Source: an uncultured Clostridia bacterium
GTDB taxonomy: Bacteria > Bacillota > Clostridia > Peptostreptococcales > Anaerovoracaceae
DNA length: 64,000 nucleotides
Reading direction: 5' to 3'
Assembly: GCA_938046095.1 (NCBI GenBank)
Contig: CALIXS010000025.1
Location: 83,308-147,307, forward strand
This document shows, in pieces, positions 60,647 to 64,000 of the stretch. Below the pieces are notes generated by a model. It saw only the letters and a program-made list of their open reading frames with translations, did not search any database and had not been told where the DNA came from. How positions within the stretch are numbered: position 1 is the first letter of the stretch; every line of letters begins with the position of its first letter. Made by a program: the position numbers and the translations under genes.

Positions 60647-62080
60647 ATGGCAGCGAAAATACAGCACATGACGCCGAAGCAGATAGTGGCCGAGCTCGAC
60701 AAATACATAATAGGGCAGGACGATGCGAAGAAGTCCGTAGCGATAGCTCTCAGAAACAGGTACAGGAGATCACTGCTGTCAGATGACATGAAGGAAGAAA
60801 TAACTCCTAAAAATATCCTCATGATGGGGCCGACGGGATGCGGAAAAACAGAAATCGCGAGAAGACTTGCAAAGCTTATGGACGCTCCGTTTGTCAAGGT
60901 TGAGGCGACGAAATTCACAGAAGTCGGATATGTGGGGCGCGACGTCGATTCGATGGTCAGAGACCTCGTTGAAGCGTCTATAAGGATAACAAAGCAGAGC
61001 AAGCTGAAAGAAAAATACGATATCGCGGACGGGATTGCGGAAGAAAAAATAATAGAATCAATAATCCCGAGCAAGAAGAAACAGAGTGCTCAGATGCAGC
61101 CGAACCCGAACAATCCGTTTGCTTTTCTGATGAACGGAAATCTCTATCAGCCGCAGCAGAACCAATTGCCGGACGACAAGTCCGAGGAGAAGCCGGAGAG
61201 CGATGTGGAGATGGCCAGAGAGCAGGTCAGGCAGCAGCTGCGTCAGGGTCTTCTAGAGGATCAGTTCATAGAGATCGAAGTGACAGATACGCCTAAGGGT
61301 AACCAGCTCGATATGAGCAACGAGGGCATGAGCATAGCTATAGGAAATATTTTCGGCGATATGGCACCTAAGCGCACAAAGAAAAAGAGGGTCAGGGTCA
61401 GTGAGGCGCGTGAGATTCTGAGAGAACAGGAAGCACAAAATCTCATAGATATGGATCAGGTGACCGACGAGGCGCTTCACAACGCCGAGCAGAACGGGAT
61501 TATATTTATAGATGAGATCGATAAGATAGCTCACGGGTCGGGATACGTGAGCGGAGCCGATGTATCGAGAGAGGGCGTGCAGCGCGATATACTGCCTATC
61601 GTAGAAGGAAGTGTCGTAAACACCAAATACGGGCCGGTAAAGACGGATCATGTGCTTTTCATCGGAGCGGGCGCCTTCCACATATCTAAGCCGACCGACC
61701 TTATTCCGGAGCTTCAGGGGCGTTTTCCGATAAGGGTTGAGCTTCAGAGCCTTACAAAGGAATCGTTCAAGCAAATACTTACGGTGCCTGAAAATGCGAT
61801 CATAAAACAAAATCAGGCATTGCTTGCGACTGAAAATATCGATTTGGAATTTTCAGAAGACGCTATTGACGAAATCGCCGGAATGGCGTATCTTATGAAT
61901 GAGCAGACTGAAAATATAGGTGCTCGCAGGTTATACACCATAATGGAAAAACTCCTTGAGGATATCTCTTACGAGGTGCCGGACACGGGAGACGAACCAT
62001 TGGTAATTGACAGGGAATACGTCAGAGATAAATTTATCGAAACTATCGACAAAGATGACGTCGATAAATATATACTTTGA
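60647..62080 (+). CDS. hslU: HslU (ClpY) ATPase subunit
   Basis: A 477-residue AAA+ unfoldase that feeds substrates to HslV. It begins [34 protein letters not shown] near residue 8; Walker A is [14 protein letters not shown], the pore motif GYVGRDV follows, Walker B is [10 protein letters not shown], and the I domain (about 110 to 245) is Gln/Asn/Pro-rich. The C-terminus KYIL is close to the conserved end that inserts between HslV subunits. AAGGAGGTG precedes the ATG. Confidence 0.95.
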   Translation: MAAKIQHMTPKQIVAELDKYIIGQDDAKKSVAIALRNRYRRSLLSDDMKEEITPKNILMMGPTGCGKTEIARRLAKLMDAPFVKVEATKFTEVGYVGRDVDSMVRDLVEASIRITKQSKLKEKYDIADGIAEEKIIESIIPSKKKQSAQMQPNPNNPFAFLMNGNLYQPQQNQLPDDKSEEKPESDVEMAREQVRQQLRQGLLEDQFIEIEVTDTPKGNQLDMSNEGMSIAIGNIFGDMAPKRTKKKRVRVSEAREILREQEAQNLIDMDQVTDEALHNAEQNGIIFIDEIDKIAHGSGYVSGADVSREGVQRDILPIVEGSVVNTKYGPVKTDHVLFIGAGAFHISKPTDLIPELQGRFPIRVELQSLTKESFKQILTVPENAIIKQNQALLATENIDLEFSEDAIDEIAGMAYLMNEQTENIGARRLYTIMEKLLEDISYEVPDTGDEPLVIDREYVRDKFIETIDKDDVDKYIL

Positions 62081-62107
62081 TATTCCGTAGTTGAAAGGTA
62101 GGCAATA

Positions 62108-62887
62108 ATGAAAGAAGATCTTTTGGCACGTGTAAGAAAACTTAACGGTGTGCTTTCGGAAAGCGCGAACGGATTTGTGTCCTTTGATGAGCTTTGCAAT
62201 ATTCTTTATGATATGCTCAGCTCAAACGTATACATACTGAACAAGAGAGGCAAGGTGCTTGCGGCTCGCTTCGACGAAGGTGAGCAGGCTCCGCTCGTGT
62301 TCAACGAGAAGGAAAACCGTTACGAGCTTCCGAGACAGTATAACGAGAAATTTCTGATTATCGAAAGTACAAGAGAAAATCTCACATATGATGCGATCAA
62401 GGAAATCTACGGTAAGGATTATGAGCTTGCGGCGAAATTCCACACGCTTGTACCCGTTCTGTTCGGAGGCAGGAGAATTGCCACGCTGCTGTTCGTGCGC
62501 TCCAAGAAGGCATATTCCGATGAGGATATTGCGATATGCGAGTACGGTGCAACAGTAGTCGGAATAGAGGTGGCAAGAGGGATAACGCTCGAGGAGGAGG
62601 AAGACCAGAGGCAGAAGAGCGCCGTCACGGTTGCTCTCGAAACGCTTTCGTATTCGGAGCTTGAGGCCGTTACAAAGATATTCGGAGAGCTCGATGGTGA
62701 TGAGGGCCTGCTCGTTGCGAGCAAGATTGCAGATAAATCGGGGATAACGCGTTCCGTTATTGTAAACGCGCTTCGCAAGCTCGAGAGCGCGGGCGTGATC
62801 GAGTCGAGATCACTCGGCATGAAGGGAACGAGAATCAAGATTACGAACGAATTCCTCAGGGATGAGATGAACAATATCAGCATCTGA
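62108..62887 (+). CDS. codY: Global regulator CodY
   Basis: A 259-residue GTP- and branched-chain amino acid-sensing repressor of Firmicutes. The N-terminal GAF-type domain (about 1 to 155) and the C-terminal winged helix (about 200 to 255, with ASKIADKSGITRSVIVNALRKLESAGVIESRSLGMKGTRI) are complete, and the latter is almost diagnostic. It is the last gene of the comM-to-codY run and is followed by a terminator. Direct targets in this window were not evident; no good CodY box was recognised. Confidence 0.95.
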   Translation: MKEDLLARVRKLNGVLSESANGFVSFDELCNILYDMLSSNVYILNKRGKVLAARFDEGEQAPLVFNEKENRYELPRQYNEKFLIIESTRENLTYDAIKEIYGKDYELAAKFHTLVPVLFGGRRIATLLFVRSKKAYSDEDIAICEYGATVVGIEVARGITLEEEEDQRQKSAVTVALETLSYSELEAVTKIFGELDGDEGLLVASKIADKSGITRSVIVNALRKLESAGVIESRSLGMKGTRIKITNEFLRDEMNNISI

Positions 62888-62907
62888 TATCGATGCGGAA
62901 AGATTCG

Positions 62908-62937
62908 GAGCCGTCATTTTGTGGCGGTTCTGTTTTT
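62908..62937 (+). terminator. Terminator of hslVU-codY, immediately before yigZ
   Basis: GAGCCGTCA (62908-62916) pairs with TGGCGGTTC (62922-62930) across TTTTG, followed by TGTTTTT. It ends only four bases before the yigZ start codon. Confidence 0.8.
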
Positions 62938-62941
62938 AACT

Positions 62942-63595
62942 ATGGGAAAAAAGTACAGGACCATATGGCAAAACGCCAGAACGGAACAGATAATAGAAAG
63001 ATCCAGATTCATAACGAGCATTTCCCGCATATCATCAAGGGAAGAGGCGGAGGCCTTTATCGCTTCGATAAAGGCGGAATTTAAGGATGCAACGCATAAC
63101 GTACCGGCTTTTATAGCAGGAAGCGGAGGCGAAATTATGATGGCCACTGACAGCGGAGAACCGTCCGGCACAGCCGGGGCGCCTATACTGAACGTCCTTA
63201 AGGGAGCCGGCCTGACAGATGTATGCTGCGTCGTTACGAGATATTTCGGCGGAGTAAAATTAGGTACGGGGGGTCTTGTGCGCGCCTATTCCGGCAGTGC
63301 CAAAATCTGTCTTGAAAAGGCAGGAACGGCGTGGGTGGAATACAGGCCGTCAGCTGAAGTCAAAACGGGCTACGCGTCGTTTGCACGCCTTAAAAGCATG
63401 CTGCCGGACGGGATGGAAGTAAGCGATATACGATATACCGACACCGTGACTTTCAGGATGACATCGGCCGAAAAATGCCTTGAAGAGGCTGAAGGTATCA
63501 TAAGAGATATAACGAGAGGCGATGTTTTGTTCACGGATGAGGGCATGGTAAAGACGCTTATTAAAGCCGACGGGGAAACCGGGCAGGGAGCCTGA
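62942..63595 (+). CDS. yigZ: YigZ/IMPACT family protein
   Basis: A 217-residue protein of the YigZ family. The IMPACT domain signature TDSGEPSGTAGAPIL and VVTRYFGGVKLGTGGLVRAYS (residues about 60 to 110) is complete, followed by a C-terminal ferredoxin-like domain. The family is linked to translation and stress in eukaryotes, but its bacterial role is not settled. The ATG at 62942 gives the usual N-terminus but has no ribosome site and sits right behind a terminator; a GTG at 62921 in the terminator loop is an alternative start. Confidence 0.9.
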   Translation: MGKKYRTIWQNARTEQIIERSRFITSISRISSREEAEAFIASIKAEFKDATHNVPAFIAGSGGEIMMATDSGEPSGTAGAPILNVLKGAGLTDVCCVVTRYFGGVKLGTGGLVRAYSGSAKICLEKAGTAWVEYRPSAEVKTGYASFARLKSMLPDGMEVSDIRYTDTVTFRMTSAEKCLEEAEGIIRDITRGDVLFTDEGMVKTLIKADGETGQGA

Positions 63596-63657
63596 CAACA
63601 ATCGGAAGAAAAGGACAGAACGGAGATAAAGGGGTAAGAGACAGGCCGACAATTATC

Positions 63658-63686
63658 TTGACAACGAAATACAAATATGATAAATT
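63658..63686 (+). promoter_or_regulatory. Promoter upstream of three hairpins
   Basis: A perfect TTGACA (63658-63663), 17-base spacer and TAAATT (63681-63686). No protein-coding frame follows. Confidence 0.72.
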
Positions 63687-63692
63687 CATATA

Positions 63693-63790
63693 GCTGAGCC
63701 GCTTCGGCGGTGCGCATAAATTATGCGCGACTCGTCGCACGCATTGTGTCAAAGCGAAGAAATCGGGTTTAAGGAACCGAAAAAAGCCCT
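63693..63790 (+). ncRNA. Candidate structured small RNA
   Basis: Directly after the promoter three hairpins follow each other: CCGC-TTCG-GCGG (63699-63710, a UUCG tetraloop), GCGCATAA-A-TTATGCGC (63712-63728, a perfect 8-bp stem with too tight a loop, so partly open) and GCGA-CTCG-TCGC (63727-63738, overlapping the previous arm). No reading frame of note is present and no poly-T terminator was found before the next promoter, so the 3' end is a guess. It is not recognisable as 6S, tmRNA or the SRP RNA. Confidence 0.35.
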
Positions 63791-63818
63791 TGACAAACGG
63801 GGTCTCATAGCTTAAACT
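63790..63818 (+). promoter_or_regulatory. Promoter of the tRNA gene cluster
   Basis: TTGACA (63790-63795), 17-base spacer, TAAACT (63813-63818), about 115 bases before the tRNA-Asp gene. The stretch between holds several GC-rich potential hairpins and no gene. Confidence 0.65.
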
Positions 63819-63939
63819 CTATAAGTGCGTCAGCCTTACGGATAGCTGTCAGAGCCGTTCGGATAAGCCGCGTGAGCGCCGGTCTTACGGACGGGAGATT
63901 ACAGCTTATGCTCCGCAACGCCTGCCGGCACATGCATGC

Positions 63940-64000
63940 GGCCAAGTAGTTCAGTTGGTTAGAATGCCAGCCTGTCACGCTGGAGGTCGACGGTTCGAGC
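63940..64000 (+). tRNA. tRNA-Asp(GTC), 3' truncated by the window end
   Basis: The acceptor 5' strand GGCCAAG, D arm, anticodon stem CCAGC/GCTGG with loop CTGTCAC (anticodon GTC) and the T arm up to TTCGAGC are present. The 3' acceptor strand and CCA lie beyond the window. More tRNA genes may follow. Confidence 0.93.

Noticed and set aside
59869..61074. 401-codon frame antisense to topA, hslV and hslU
   Set aside because: It crosses three conserved genes and has no plausible start site or domain.
1..64000. CRISPR arrays, insertion sequences and prophage genes
   Set aside because: No regularly spaced repeats, transposase or phage structural proteins were seen.

Overview
This window looks like a chromosome segment from a low-to-mid GC monoderm anaerobe of the class Clostridia. 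The evidence is CodY, CarD, a T-box before ileS, a PyrR attenuator, strong AGGAGG-type Shine-Dalgarno sites, an IspH-S1 fusion, a polyamine ABC operon led by a cupin HTH repressor, and the comM-dprA-topA-hslVU-codY order. A relative of Mogibacterium/Anaerovoracaceae is my best guess, but that placement is recognition, not computation. I see no phage, insertion sequence, CRISPR array, rRNA or replication origin.

Layout. 1-4.3 kb: end of a Mn efflux pump gene, a hypoxanthine-DNA glycosylase, tRNA-Ser(GGA), an NhaC-type antiporter, a small membrane protein and CarD. 4.3-4.75 kb is gene-poor but dense in palindromes, with a promoter, an operator and a GC-rich leader. 4.75-10.5 kb: a seven-gene run of a cupin-HTH regulator, potABCD, a DUF5685-like protein and a J-domain protein with a cysteine-rich tail. 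10.5-21 kb: D-cysteine desulfhydrase-type enzyme, malic enzyme, a cytosolic transglutaminase-like protein, an attenuated pyrR-uraA operon, LexA, rpsO-pnp and a nitroreductase-like protein. 21-30 kb: T-box and type II ileS, rlmN, a small P-loop protein, a nudix-mnmA-DNA methyltransferase operon, tRNA-Arg(CCG) and an AlkD-like protein.

30.2-40.1 kb is a self-contained peptide module. It holds isoaspartyl dipeptidase (iadA), a cyanophycinase-like S51 hydrolase translationally coupled to a complete oligopeptide ABC transporter, and a divergent RpiR-family regulator. Together they suggest uptake and breakdown of beta-aspartyl peptides, possibly cyanophycin fragments.

43.3-50.1 kb is a compact Tad/Flp pilus operon with its own promoter: TadZ, TadA, TadB, TadC, a 44-residue Flp-like pilin, a TadE-like protein, a DUF5702-like protein, a second TadE-like protein carrying two identical H-x3-C-x22-C-x2-C modules, and a DUF6382-like protein. 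No prepilin peptidase is present. 50-64 kb is housekeeping: rarA, ispH-S1, an MBL hydrolase, a HAD phosphatase, yraN-comM-dprA-topA-hslV-hslU-codY, and yigZ. A promoter followed by three back-to-back hairpins (possible small RNA) and a truncated tRNA-Asp(GTC) close the window.

The most interesting items are the tandem metal-binding modules on a pilus pseudopilin, the TadC-like protein with a large extracytoplasmic insertion, the beta-aspartyl peptide module, the DUF5685/J-protein pair, the palindrome cluster near 4.45 kb, and the putative small RNA near 63.7 kb.
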